NCBI GenBank assembly: GCA_006226375.1
Contig: SBHC01000084.1
Location: forward strand, 179,616 to 243,615
Length of the DNA: 64,000 bases
Origin: Deltaproteobacteria bacterium
GTDB lineage: Bacteria; Myxococcota_C; UBA6777
Direction: 5' to 3'
In this document: in pieces, positions 53,688-63,145 of the stretch
Layout: every line of letters starts with the position of its first letter
How positions within the stretch are numbered: the stretch's first letter is position 1
Notes under the pieces: generated by a model
The model's input: only the letters and a program-made list of their open reading frames with translations
What the model was told of the DNA's origin: nothing
The model's database searches: none
Position numbers and translations under genes: made by a program

Positions 53688-56489
53688 TCACAAACTCACC
53701 AACCAGCGCAGCCAACCTTCCCCTGTTTCTCTTCCCAACACCTTCTCACGTACCTGCTCCACTTGCTCGCGAGAGAGAGGGGAACCGGCGTGGCTTGCCT
53801 TGTTCCGGATTTTGCCCAGTTCGCGAAGGCGTAGGGGAAGTTCGTGTTGAAGGAAGAGCCGTTGTTCATCAGAGACACCCTTGAGAGCGTCACTTGCCCA
53901 GAACGCATCCAACCTTTGTTTGTGTTCGTCTGAACTGAGCGGGTTAAGCTCAACACGTTGGGAGCCGTCCGGTTCGGTCCACTCCATTCGATGGAACAGC
54001 AAGCTAGCGACATCTCCCAGACTCAGTCGGTTTTTCGAAGGTTTGAGGGAACCGACTGCGACCCGAGGAAAGTCCTGCAAGCTTCCACCTTGTTGAAGAG
54101 TCAAAGAGACAAGCGGGTCAATGAGAGCTTGGTTCACAACGCTCTCGACAACACGGGCCAATTGGAGAATCACAGGGCCGTGGTCATGGTTCGAGTGAGA
54201 CTCCAGGTTCCGCCATAAGATCTCCGCGCTCTGCAACAAGTCACTGGCTGTCGATGACAGTCCTTCAAACAGATCGCTTCGCTCCTTCACCCACTTGTTG
54301 ACGGCTTCACGTTCTTTCTGAGCTTGTGCCTTCTTCGACTCTCGCTGAGCTTCCACGGTTGCCTGTTTTTGCCTGGCGTAAGCCTCTCCAAGCTGCTCAC
54401 TCATCGACTCCTGCTGCTGCAGGGCTTCTCGAAGCGAGTCTCTCCGGTTTCGGGCATGCTCCAAGGTACGAAACAGCGCGTGTTGCTTTCGCTCCAGCGT
54501 GGAAAGTTGTTGCTGTTGTTCTCCCAACAGAGACTGCATGCTCTGAAAGCGTGAACCAAGCTCCACCACAAGCTTTTCGCGAAGTTCTCTTAAGTCATCG
54601 TCAGCCAAGATCTCAGTGAGGTGTTCTTCACAAAAGGAGAAAGCCTCCCACCAACGTTCCTGGTACACAAAGGTCCGCAGGAAAAGGAACAAGCCCTCTT
54701 TCAACAAACCCAGCTCCCGAAACCGCTCCAGCCCAATACGTTCCAAGCAATTCCAGCATTCTTCCCAGTCTTCCTCGTGTTCGGCCAAGAGGAATCGAGC
54801 GTAACGAATATGCAGAGAATCGGGGTAAGATTGTTGGGCCTCTTCCCAGAGAGTCTGGGCTTGCTCCCACTCCTTGCTCTGCAACAGGGAAAGAAGCGCC
54901 TGATGATACCGCCACTCTGAAGGATAGGCTTGCAGCGCCTGCAAGAACCAGGGGAAAGCCGTCGCTTCGTCACCCAAAGCTCGCCAACACTGCCCCTTGG
55001 CTTCCAACACACGGGCCCAAAGCTCCAAGTTGTCCCAAACAGGCCTGGTGACATCCAAAGCTTCCAACGAAGAGAGCCTGTCCAGCGCAGCCTCAAACCT
55101 GAAATGACGCGTGTCGTGCAAACCCATCAACGCAAGAGCGGCTCGGCCTTTGGGCGAAGAGTCTTCGACTTCAAGGACGTCCAGAAGTTCTTGAGCCAGC
55201 TCCTCTTCGTACCCGAGTGTTTCCAGAACCAACCAACGACGAACCCACATCGAAGGTTGCTCAGGATTCAACTCACAGAGTCGCTTCAGACAAGAGAGCG
55301 CTTGCTCATGTTCGGAGTGAGCCAGATGGTAAGGAACGAGAGAGCCTAACACCTCCGGACGCTCCGGGTTTTCGAGCAGCTCCAAAGCCTGCCCCATCTC
55401 TTCCCAGGCTCTCTGCGCTGAAAACAACCCAAGGAAGGAGACAATCGCCTCTTGCCGGAGCTGTGAACCAAACGTTAAGGCTCGTTTGTATTCCTGCACT
55501 GCAGCTTCAAGTTTGTTCTGTGCCAGAGCTGAGAGTCCCAGCCAGGTGTGAGCGACGCCCTGGCTTCCTTGAAGGACAAGAAAGCGCGCCGCCAAAGCAT
55601 CCAACAGGTCCCACTGTTCAAGCTTGGAGAAGAAAACGCCCAAGTTGTCGAGAGGCTCACTGATAGACTGGCCTTGCCACTCCTCCCATGAGAAGTGAAT
55701 GGAAAGTTTGCAGAGGGTCGTCGCAGCTTTGTTGCGCTCTTCAAGGATGAGCACCTGCAAGACCTCAACGAGCACACCCAAGATGAGAGCAAGCCATGGA
55801 GACTGTTCAACATCCAGTTTCCGCCAACGCTCCGTGGCAAGGGCTCGACGACAGTACGCCGCAATCTTGTCTATCCCTTCACCAGCATGCGCTTCAGGAG
55901 AGATGTAACGAAGAGCAAGAAGGAAGGGGATCGCAAACGAGGTGCGTTGACCGACGTCCAACAACAAGGAGACGCGCTCTTCTTGCTGCATGGGCGTAAG
56001 TGGAATCACATCTTGCTGGAAGACCAAACCTTTCTCGGCCCACAACAACTCATTGTCGACATCCAGAAGGTGCTTCCTTTGCAGCGTGAGGGTCTCTTCC
56101 ACACGTCCGAGCCGATGCAACAGGGTCGCATGCATGTTGATGACACCGTGCAAACATTTCGCTTCATCCCAAGGGATTTGTTCGACCAGCCGAAGCCCTC
56201 GCTCCCATTGTTCTGGAGAGTCTCCTTCCAGAAGTTCCTGGACTTGTGTGAGATAAAGTTTGTGGGAGTGGCGAAACAGCTTGCGAGTTTCTCCCAAGGA
56301 GAGGTAACGGCCTTTGAGTCGATGCGCGATGGACTCCCATGGAGGAAGGGCTTCATCTGAAGACAACAAGCCCGATGAGTTGTCGGTCATCTCGCGCCCA
56401 GAGAGATCCTGTAACTCCTTCGTGCGGCAACACTTTTTGTATTTAAGACCACTGCCACAAGGACAGGGTTCGTTCGCGCCTATTTTCAA
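53688..56489 (-). CDS. Large TPR/coiled-coil protein with N-terminal SEC-C motif
   Basis: A 933-residue soluble protein. It starts with TTG followed at once by a SEC-C zinc motif (MKIGANEPCPCGSGLKYKKCC, residues about 1-21), the reverse placement to the protein at 29103-30563. TPR-like helices fill about 60-620, for example LALMGLHDTRHFRFEAALD and VLEAKGQCWRALGDEATAF. A Gln/Glu/Lys-rich coiled coil spans about 640-745, and a C-terminal helical domain follows (ELNPLSSDEHKQRLDAF, then LREKVLGRE). It is divergent from the Ser/Thr kinase gene, with 89 bases between them. Function unknown; a scaffold for protein handling is inferred. Confidence 0.8.
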   Translation of the reverse strand: MKIGANEPCPCGSGLKYKKCCRTKELQDLSGREMTDNSSGLLSSDEALPPWESIAHRLKGRYLSLGETRKLFRHSHKLYLTQVQELLEGDSPEQWERGLRLVEQIPWDEAKCLHGVINMHATLLHRLGRVEETLTLQRKHLLDVDNELLWAEKGLVFQQDVIPLTPMQQEERVSLLLDVGQRTSFAIPFLLALRYISPEAHAGEGIDKIAAYCRRALATERWRKLDVEQSPWLALILGVLVEVLQVLILEERNKAATTLCKLSIHFSWEEWQGQSISEPLDNLGVFFSKLEQWDLLDALAARFLVLQGSQGVAHTWLGLSALAQNKLEAAVQEYKRALTFGSQLRQEAIVSFLGLFSAQRAWEEMGQALELLENPERPEVLGSLVPYHLAHSEHEQALSCLKRLCELNPEQPSMWVRRWLVLETLGYEEELAQELLDVLEVEDSSPKGRAALALMGLHDTRHFRFEAALDRLSSLEALDVTRPVWDNLELWARVLEAKGQCWRALGDEATAFPWFLQALQAYPSEWRYHQALLSLLQSKEWEQAQTLWEEAQQSYPDSLHIRYARFLLAEHEEDWEECWNCLERIGLERFRELGLLKEGLFLFLRTFVYQERWWEAFSFCEEHLTEILADDDLRELREKLVVELGSRFQSMQSLLGEQQQQLSTLERKQHALFRTLEHARNRRDSLREALQQQESMSEQLGEAYARQKQATVEAQRESKKAQAQKEREAVNKWVKERSDLFEGLSSTASDLLQSAEILWRNLESHSNHDHGPVILQLARVVESVVNQALIDPLVSLTLQQGGSLQDFPRVAVGSLKPSKNRLSLGDVASLLFHRMEWTEPDGSQRVELNPLSSDEHKQRLDAFWASDALKGVSDEQRLFLQHELPLRLRELGKIRNKASHAGSPLSREQVEQVREKVLGRETGEGWLRWLVSL

Positions 56490-56578
56490 TCCAGAGATTT
56501 CCCGTTATTCTGGTTGGAGTTTGGTCATCACATCACATCATAGTATGAACTCACGCCCCGAAGGACAAGGATCTTCCC

Positions 56579-58549
56579 GTGTCAGACAAAGAACGACAAT
56601 GGCGCTCGTGGTCCACTGCCTCGCCGTCGCAATCTTCCGAGCATGCAGCCACCTCCCTTTCCACCCCTGCGGTGCCCTCCGATCCAGAACTCTATGCCCC
56701 GAGTTCGGTTGAAATGGCTGCCCCCAAGCTGGAGGCCAAACTCGAAGAGCTCAAAGAGAAGCGCTCCAACGATGTGATCGGGATGGTCATTGGCAACATC
56801 CGCATTGTAAGCCTCTTGGGCGAAGGGGGGATGGGCAAAGTCTACAAAGCAGAGCATGTGGAGTTGGACACTCCCTACGCCATCAAAGTGTTGCTCCCCG
56901 ACCTCTCCACAGACCCTGGAGTAGCGAAGCGATTTCGACGGGAGGCGATGCTTTCCAGCCGCCTCCGACACCCCAACATCGTGTTCATCACCGACTTTGG
57001 CTTCCATGAGCAGTTGGGCCTGTATCTTGTCATGGAGTACCTGGAAGGCAAGACCCTCAAGCAGTACCTCATCGACAAGCCCAAAGGGTTGGGAATTTGG
57101 GAAGCCATCCACATTATCGAACAGATCAGCGACGCTTTGGGCCTCGCTCATAGCCAGAATGTGGTTCACCGCGATCTCAAACCTGAAAACATTGTCCTGC
57201 TTCATCATGCAGGAGAGACCAAACACATCGTGAAGGTTCTCGATTTTGGGATCGCCCGATTAATGGAAGAGGAAGGTCCCAAGCTTACGATGGAAGGGCA
57301 TGTGCTGGGCACTCCGTACTACATCTCACCCGAACAAATCACTGGCCAGGAGATCACCAGCCAGGCCGATGTCTATGCGTTGGGAACCCTGTTCTATCAA
57401 CTGCTCACAGGCGAGCCACCCTTCACCGGCACCAGCGCGATGGAGATCTTCGCCAAGCACATGATGAACCAGCCACCTCCGCTCTCAATCCACCGCCCGG
57501 AGCTTGCAGACACCCTCTTGCACAAGCTCATCCACCAGATGCTGGCCAAGAAACCCCAAGCCCGCCCTGGCTCGATGCAAGAACTCCATTCTCAACTTCC
57601 CTATGTGTTGCAAGAGCTGCAAGAGCTTGGATTGTCCGACGCTCAAGAGTCTGTGCCCACATTTTCGAGCTCCACGCAGCTTCCGATGGTGACCAACGAC
57701 TCGCTCCATCTTTCGGGGGTGTTCGAGAAGATCGGGGGGCTGCCCGACACATCTATGCTGTCCTACTTGTACCAGGGGCAACATGCGCTCGCCTCGCTAT
57801 CCGTTCCCATGTTTGTCACAGCAAGCTGGGGAGCGTTGCTCTGGGACCTGGTCGAATACGACGTTGAATCCGAGATCTTTGACCAGTCGGTGAGCATCTT
57901 TGCTCTGATGGTTGAGCTACTTCTTCAAGAAGGTGACGACCCCCACCCTGCTCCCGATGCGCTCCCCGTCTTGCAGCGAGCGATGCGTGACTTGTTTGGG
58001 CTCGGCAGCAAAAACCAGCTTCGGAAGGTCGTAGCAGCCATTCAACCCTCGCTCTCCCATCATCTGTTCCCTACAGAGTTCTTGCCCAATTGGGCGACAG
58101 CAGAGACAACAGGCACCTGGAAAAAGCTCCGAAATGTACTGACCACCGACATCCGCGACCTGTTCGGGTTCCGCTCTCAAGACGCTCTCCCTGCAGTGGA
58201 TGACGTTGCAGCGATGAAGGAGCCCCCTCCATCTTCGGAGTCAACGGACGTAGAAGTAGAGTCTGTGCCGGACCATCTTGGGTCACACCCTACCGCGTTG
58301 ATCCCCTTGGCTCCCATGCCTGATCTGGCGGCTCTCCGCGACCCAAAACCAGGCGCACAGAGGAACGCGACAAAGCCTCCTCCTCCTCCAGATGCCACGG
58401 TTCCTATCACAGCGGCTGTGCCAGATTATGAGTTTTCCAACACACAAGAGCACTCGCTGTTGGAGCAAATCAACAAAAACTCCAGCCACGACAATCTCCA
58501 GTCTCTCCTCTCTCTTGAGATGAAGAAACACAACAAAGACCGTAAGTAA
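56579..58549 (+). CDS. Eukaryotic-type Ser/Thr protein kinase
   Basis: A 656-residue kinase. All key motifs are present: GEGGMG (81-86), Lys103 in AIKVLL, VVHRDLKPEN (197-199 for His-Arg-Asp), DFGIARL (222-224), GTPYYISPEQ, and ADVYALGTLFYQLLTG. About residues 375-520 form a second, helical domain without a family I recognise, then a Pro/Thr/Asp-rich tail. There is no membrane helix, so it is cytosolic, unlike PASTA kinases. The start is GTG with AAGGA ahead. The next gene starts ten bases after its stop and encodes a secreted STN-domain protein, which is probably co-transcribed. The substrates are unknown. Confidence 0.93.
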   Translation: MSDKERQWRSWSTASPSQSSEHAATSLSTPAVPSDPELYAPSSVEMAAPKLEAKLEELKEKRSNDVIGMVIGNIRIVSLLGEGGMGKVYKAEHVELDTPYAIKVLLPDLSTDPGVAKRFRREAMLSSRLRHPNIVFITDFGFHEQLGLYLVMEYLEGKTLKQYLIDKPKGLGIWEAIHIIEQISDALGLAHSQNVVHRDLKPENIVLLHHAGETKHIVKVLDFGIARLMEEEGPKLTMEGHVLGTPYYISPEQITGQEITSQADVYALGTLFYQLLTGEPPFTGTSAMEIFAKHMMNQPPPLSIHRPELADTLLHKLIHQMLAKKPQARPGSMQELHSQLPYVLQELQELGLSDAQESVPTFSSSTQLPMVTNDSLHLSGVFEKIGGLPDTSMLSYLYQGQHALASLSVPMFVTASWGALLWDLVEYDVESEIFDQSVSIFALMVELLLQEGDDPHPAPDALPVLQRAMRDLFGLGSKNQLRKVVAAIQPSLSHHLFPTEFLPNWATAETTGTWKKLRNVLTTDIRDLFGFRSQDALPAVDDVAAMKEPPPSSESTDVEVESVPDHLGSHPTALIPLAPMPDLAALRDPKPGAQRNATKPPPPPDATVPITAAVPDYEFSNTQEHSLLEQINKNSSHDNLQSLLSLEMKKHNKDRK

Positions 58550-58559
58550 GGGAGTCGGA

Positions 58560-59318
58560 ATGAAACGCCTGTTATGGATCTCACTCGGTTTGTTTGCCTT
58601 TGCGATGTTTGGCTTTCCATCCACCAGCACAGCTGACGAAGAACAACCTGCTGACCGCCCTTCCCCACGTCGGGCGGCTCCTCCCAGCAAAGTCCTGACT
58701 GTTCCTACAAAAGAGTACAAAATCTTTAAGGTCAAGATGATGCTCAAGTTGCGAGATCGAAAGTCGATTCGTACACGAAACACACAATTTGCAGCAGCGC
58801 TGGACCGAACCCGCACCAAGATCATCAAGATGAAGCACGGGTTGGTCTCGTTGAAGCTATTCGTAACCCTCAAGGACAAGAAGATTAAGATTGTCGGAGA
58901 CTTTCGCGCCAGCGGACAAACCTACAACATCAAGAAGGTGTCGAGGCAGCTCAACGCCGAAAAGCCCAAGTGGGACATGACCATTGTTCATGAGTCCAAA
59001 AAGAAAGACGCCTCCTTGGAAATTCAGATTGATGCCGAGATTGCCACCTACCAAGAAAAGTCGAAGGACAACAACTTTACCTTCAATGTAAAGGGAGTCT
59101 CTCTTCACCGATTGTTGAGCCGACTGGCCGAATTCAACAACCTGAAACTTTCCTTTTCGCCTGATGTGAAAAACGTCAAGCCAATCACGCTCAAGCTCAA
59201 AGCTCCCACCCGCATGGGGCTCATCAAGCATGTGTGCAACAAGTACGAGGTAAGCTGCAAAAAGGAAGGGACCTTTCTGCTCGTTCGAAAGAAAGCCAAA
59301 GCAGCCCCCACCCAGTAA
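58560..59318 (+). CDS. Secreted protein with a C-terminal secretin/TonB-type (STN-like) domain
   Basis: A 252-residue exported protein with a signal peptide (MKRLLWISLGLFAFAMFGF). The middle (about 50-165) is a Lys-rich beta region. The C-terminus (about 178-245) matches the STN fold of secretins and TonB receptors: VSLHRLLSRLAEFNNLKLSF, SPDVKNVKPITLKLKAPT, LIKHVCNKYEVSCKKEG and TFLLVRKK. No secretin channel or TonB barrel follows, so this is a short periplasmic STN protein. GGGAG lies five bases ahead. It ends flush against the convergent hyuB gene. Confidence 0.75.
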   Translation: MKRLLWISLGLFAFAMFGFPSTSTADEEQPADRPSPRRAAPPSKVLTVPTKEYKIFKVKMMLKLRDRKSIRTRNTQFAAALDRTRTKIIKMKHGLVSLKLFVTLKDKKIKIVGDFRASGQTYNIKKVSRQLNAEKPKWDMTIVHESKKKDASLEIQIDAEIATYQEKSKDNNFTFNVKGVSLHRLLSRLAEFNNLKLSFSPDVKNVKPITLKLKAPTRMGLIKHVCNKYEVSCKKEGTFLLVRKKAKAAPTQ

Positions 59319-60899
59319 CTACCCTCCCTTCTGTTCTCCCCAGCCACCACCTCCTGGCGTTGCGACAGAGATCTGACTTCCTGACTCCACCTTCAACGTT
59401 ACTTTGGGTGGCAGGACCTCAACATCCTCTCCTACTTTCTGTGTATTTTCACCGACAGCTCCAGGCTTTCCACCTTGCAATCCATACGGAGGAGAGAGCC
59501 GCCGCTCTGTGATGAGAGTCACTTCGGCAGGACTATCAAAGGCATACGTCCGAACCAAACCATCGCCGCCTCGTTGCAGCCCATCCCCCCCTGAGCCTCG
59601 ACGGATTCGGTACTCATCAATGCGAAAGGGATAAGCATGCTCAAGAGCTTCCACAGGTGTGTTGAGGGTGTTGGTCATGTGGGAGTGCAAGGCAGAGCCA
59701 CCGTTGAAGCCTGGCCCAGCGCCAGTTCCACCGGCCAGGGTCTCGTAATAGGCGAACGGCTTGCCGCTCCGTGGGTCTACACCTCCGATGGTGATGTTGT
59801 TCATGGAGCCACACGAAGCTGCCGGGACTTTGGAGGGGATAGCCTGCGCCAATGCGCCCAACATGACATCCACCAAACGCTGACTGGTCTCGACATTTCC
59901 TGCCGAAACGGCGGCGGGGTAAGCGGCATCGACCACGGTACCTGGTTGAGTGAGCACCTCAATCGGACGCATCACTCCCCCATTGCTTGGAAGGTTCGCC
60001 GGAGCCAGGCAGCGAAACGCATAGTTCACAGCCGAGACTACAATCGAACGGACCGCGTTGATGGAGCCTTCAACCTGGGCAGCAGAGCCGCGCCAGTCTA
60101 CGGTTGCGGTGTCGCCCTCGACCTCAAGAACACAGCGCAACTTGATCACCTGGTGGCCCTGACCGTCGTCGTCCATCGCATCTTCAAAAGAGTACGAACC
60201 ATCGGGGATATCTGAAACGATCGAGCGAATGACCCGCTCGGTGTAACCCTGCAACGCCTCGGCTTGTGCCGTAACTTCAGCTCCCCCATAACGCAAGCAA
60301 AGCTCCTGCAACCGCTTCTGCCCCACAGCAATCGCGGCTTGCTGAGCCTGCAAATCACCCAAACGTTCTTCTGGGGTACGTGACTGCTCACAGATCCAAG
60401 TCACAACCTCATCGGTGAGAGCGGTCGGAGAGATACGCATCCCCTCTTCATCGATGTGTGTACTCAGAGGCATGGAACCCGGCGAGATCCCACCAACATC
60501 TGCGTGGTGTGCGCGGTTTGCGACAAAGAAACGAGGTGACTGTTCTTCCTCAACAAAGCAGGGAGCCACCAACGTAATGTCTGGCAGATGCGTGCCCCCA
60601 GCGAACGGGTCATTCACAACGAAGACATCGCCTCGCTGGATGTTTTCCAACCCCACATGCTCCAAGACGGCCTGCACCGACATCGGAGTGGAGCCCAAGT
60701 GCACAGGGATGTGAGCCGCTTGAGCGATCATCTCGCCATGGGCATCAAACAACGCACAAGAGAAGTCTCGTCGTTCTTTGATGTTGGGAGAGAAGGCCGA
60801 ACGCATCAACCGCCCCCCCATTTCTTCTGCGATGGCCGCAAACAAATGACCAAAGATAGAGAGGGTCACAGCTTCCAACGCTTGGGATGAAGATGTCAT
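59319..60899 (-). CDS. hyuB: Hydantoinase B / oxoprolinase family protein
   Basis: A 526-residue HyuB-type subunit. Typical segments are ERRDFSCALFDAHGEMIAQAAHIPVHLG, VFVVNDPFAGGTHLPDITL, NRAHHADVGGISPGSMP and YETLAGGTGAGPGFNGGSALHSHMTNTLNTP, and the last carries conserved Gly and His residues. With HyuA it forms an ATP-dependent cyclic-amide hydrolase (N-methylhydantoin or 5-oxoproline type). It ends with GGGGWGEQ. Its start overlaps the hyuA stop by four bases. Substrate specificity is not deducible. Confidence 0.93.
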   Translation of the reverse strand: MTSSSQALEAVTLSIFGHLFAAIAEEMGGRLMRSAFSPNIKERRDFSCALFDAHGEMIAQAAHIPVHLGSTPMSVQAVLEHVGLENIQRGDVFVVNDPFAGGTHLPDITLVAPCFVEEEQSPRFFVANRAHHADVGGISPGSMPLSTHIDEEGMRISPTALTDEVVTWICEQSRTPEERLGDLQAQQAAIAVGQKRLQELCLRYGGAEVTAQAEALQGYTERVIRSIVSDIPDGSYSFEDAMDDDGQGHQVIKLRCVLEVEGDTATVDWRGSAAQVEGSINAVRSIVVSAVNYAFRCLAPANLPSNGGVMRPIEVLTQPGTVVDAAYPAAVSAGNVETSQRLVDVMLGALAQAIPSKVPAASCGSMNNITIGGVDPRSGKPFAYYETLAGGTGAGPGFNGGSALHSHMTNTLNTPVEALEHAYPFRIDEYRIRRGSGGDGLQRGGDGLVRTYAFDSPAEVTLITERRLSPPYGLQGGKPGAVGENTQKVGEDVEVLPPKVTLKVESGSQISVATPGGGGWGEQKGG

Positions 60900-63025
60900 A
60901 CGCTTTCAACCTCCCCTGGTTCCAAGTCAGGCAAACGGGTGAGGAAGATCTGGCCCCAGGGCTGCACCACCCATCGCCACGAACGTGGAACCACCGTAGT
61001 CGCTGAATATTCATCAATGAGGCATGGACCTTCCAGGCTATCACCGGGCCGCAGGTCAGAGCGTTGGTAACGTAGCCATTCAGACCAGCCTGCCCGGTCG
61101 TAGACTTGGCAGGGAACTCCATGAGGTCCATCAACCTCAGCCTCACGAGGTAACAGCTCCGGTAACACAGGAGGATCCTGAAACACTGTGCCTTCTACAC
61201 GAGCCGCAACCACTTCCAACGCACGACCTTCGTTAATGTAGCCATACAAATGCTGGTGCATCGCCAAAAACGATGGTAACGAGTCCTCACCCCACGGCAC
61301 GGACAATTCAAAGGATTGGCCCTGGTAACGAAGATCCAGGCTCAAATCGATGTGTTGCTCTTGAAGCGGGATTCCTTCCCTCAACAAAGCCTGTTGGGCC
61401 TTCTCTTGTAAGGACCTCAAGCAGCCTTGAATGTCCTTGTGTTGCCGTAACATCGGATATGATTGATTCTCTCCAGCCTCAACGGTCACCATCAAAGCCT
61501 GGGAGAAAAAGTACTTGGGTGAAGCTTCCAACATCCCCACAGCGCTGAGCAGACCGGGCTGTGTTGGCAACGCCACCTGGTCCATCTCGAGGGCTTCCGC
61601 GAGACGACAGGCATGCAACCCTCCCGCGCCACCAAAAGGCACAAGGGAGAAGTCACGGGGATCTTCCCCTCGCTGGACGGTGACCCGTTGGATCGCACGA
61701 AACATCGAGACTTCGGCGACCTGCAGGATACCAAGGGCAACGTCTTCTATCAAGGCTTTCATTTGCTCTGCCAGAGGCTGCAACGCTTCTCTCGCAAGAG
61801 CAGGCTGAAGAACAAGCTCACCCGCCAATGGACTGTCTGTTGAGAGGTGGCCCAACACCAAGTGTGCATCAGTCACAGTGGGTTGAAAGGGTCGGGATTG
61901 GCGACCGTAGCAAGCAGGACCTGGGTCAGCCCCAGCAGAGATGGGTCCAACTTGCAAGGCCCCTCCAGGATCCAGCCAAGCAATCGAACCCCCCCCAGCT
62001 CCTACTGTTTCGATGTCGAGCATCGGCAACCGGAGGGGCATGTCGCGGATCTGGCTCTCTTGTGTCAGGACCATTTCGTTGTTGAACAAGGAAACATCCG
62101 TGCTCGTCCCACCCATGTCTACGTTCAACAAGTGAGTCATACCGGCCCGCTCCATCACCGACGACGCTCCCAAAACGCCGCCTGCAGGTCCTGACAAACA
62201 CGTAAGGATCGGCATCTCCGAAACCATGGAAGGAGGCAGGCTTCCTCCATGAGACATCATGATGCGAAGTCGCTCAGAGCCGACCACGTCTTCCAGCGTG
62301 TTGATGTAGGAAACCATGGCAGGAGCAATAGCCGCGTTCACAGCACAACAAGCCATCCGCTCGTACTCACGAAACTCAGGCAACAGCTGATGAGAAACCG
62401 TCAAGTGAAGATGAGGTAGTACGCCTTGGATCCGCGAAGCCATTTGGGCTTCATGTAGCGGATTCGCGTAGCTGTGGAGGAAACAAATGGAGAGAGCGTC
62501 CAGGTTTGCCTTTTCCACCCAATCCACAACCCGAAGGATCTCTTCTTCCTCCAACGGTTCGAGAACAGAGCCATCGTGAGCCATTCGTTCGGCCACACCA
62601 ACAACAAACTCTCGGTCCAGCGGAGGAGGAGTTCTCTCCACTTGAAGGGCGTACAACTCTGGGCGGTTCTGTCGGGCAATCCAGAGGACATCTTCAAAAC
62701 CGGCGGTTGTAAGGAGTCCTGCTTTGCCGCCCTTACCTTCCAGCAACGCGTTGGTTGCCACCGTTGAGCCATGAACCACTTGAGCACCCATGGCTTCTAG
62801 AATCTCCCCCAAGGTGTCGAGGGAAAGCTCAGCCGCGACGTCATGATGCCCTGAATCTTCCAAAGCCATGCGAACGATCGCAAGCAAGCCATCCAAAACA
62901 GCTTGTGATGGATCATCAGGTGTAGAGAGCAGCTTGTACGTGTAGAGTTGACCGGTGCGAACAACACGGAGGACAACATCTGTAAATGTTCCTCCGGTAT
63001 CAATACCAATACGAACCTTCGACAT
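60896..63025 (-). CDS. hyuA: Hydantoinase A / oxoprolinase family protein
   Basis: A 709-residue HyuA-type subunit with an ASKHA-type ATPase start, MSKVRIGIDTGGTFTDVV, and VHGSTVATNALLEGKG. LLNVDMGGTSTDVSLF is the second phosphate loop. A TTG start 13 codons upstream is possible, but the ATG at 63025 places the ATPase motif at the N-terminus as in relatives. It couples ATP hydrolysis to cyclic-amide ring opening together with HyuB, whose start overlaps this stop (ATGA). No transport gene or regulator for the pathway is adjacent. Confidence 0.93.
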   Translation of the reverse strand: MSKVRIGIDTGGTFTDVVLRVVRTGQLYTYKLLSTPDDPSQAVLDGLLAIVRMALEDSGHHDVAAELSLDTLGEILEAMGAQVVHGSTVATNALLEGKGGKAGLLTTAGFEDVLWIARQNRPELYALQVERTPPPLDREFVVGVAERMAHDGSVLEPLEEEEILRVVDWVEKANLDALSICFLHSYANPLHEAQMASRIQGVLPHLHLTVSHQLLPEFREYERMACCAVNAAIAPAMVSYINTLEDVVGSERLRIMMSHGGSLPPSMVSEMPILTCLSGPAGGVLGASSVMERAGMTHLLNVDMGGTSTDVSLFNNEMVLTQESQIRDMPLRLPMLDIETVGAGGGSIAWLDPGGALQVGPISAGADPGPACYGRQSRPFQPTVTDAHLVLGHLSTDSPLAGELVLQPALAREALQPLAEQMKALIEDVALGILQVAEVSMFRAIQRVTVQRGEDPRDFSLVPFGGAGGLHACRLAEALEMDQVALPTQPGLLSAVGMLEASPKYFFSQALMVTVEAGENQSYPMLRQHKDIQGCLRSLQEKAQQALLREGIPLQEQHIDLSLDLRYQGQSFELSVPWGEDSLPSFLAMHQHLYGYINEGRALEVVAARVEGTVFQDPPVLPELLPREAEVDGPHGVPCQVYDRAGWSEWLRYQRSDLRPGDSLEGPCLIDEYSATTVVPRSWRWVVQPWGQIFLTRLPDLEPGEVESV

Positions 63026-63145
63026 GGTGGATGAGTTTCCGGATTGTAGTAGAGGGTTGAGCAAACGAAGTTGGGAACTGAAGAGAGAGGAGAAGGAGGC
63101 ATCAGGGCTAGTTGAAGCCCCAAGCCTTAGAGGAAACGAGGTGCG

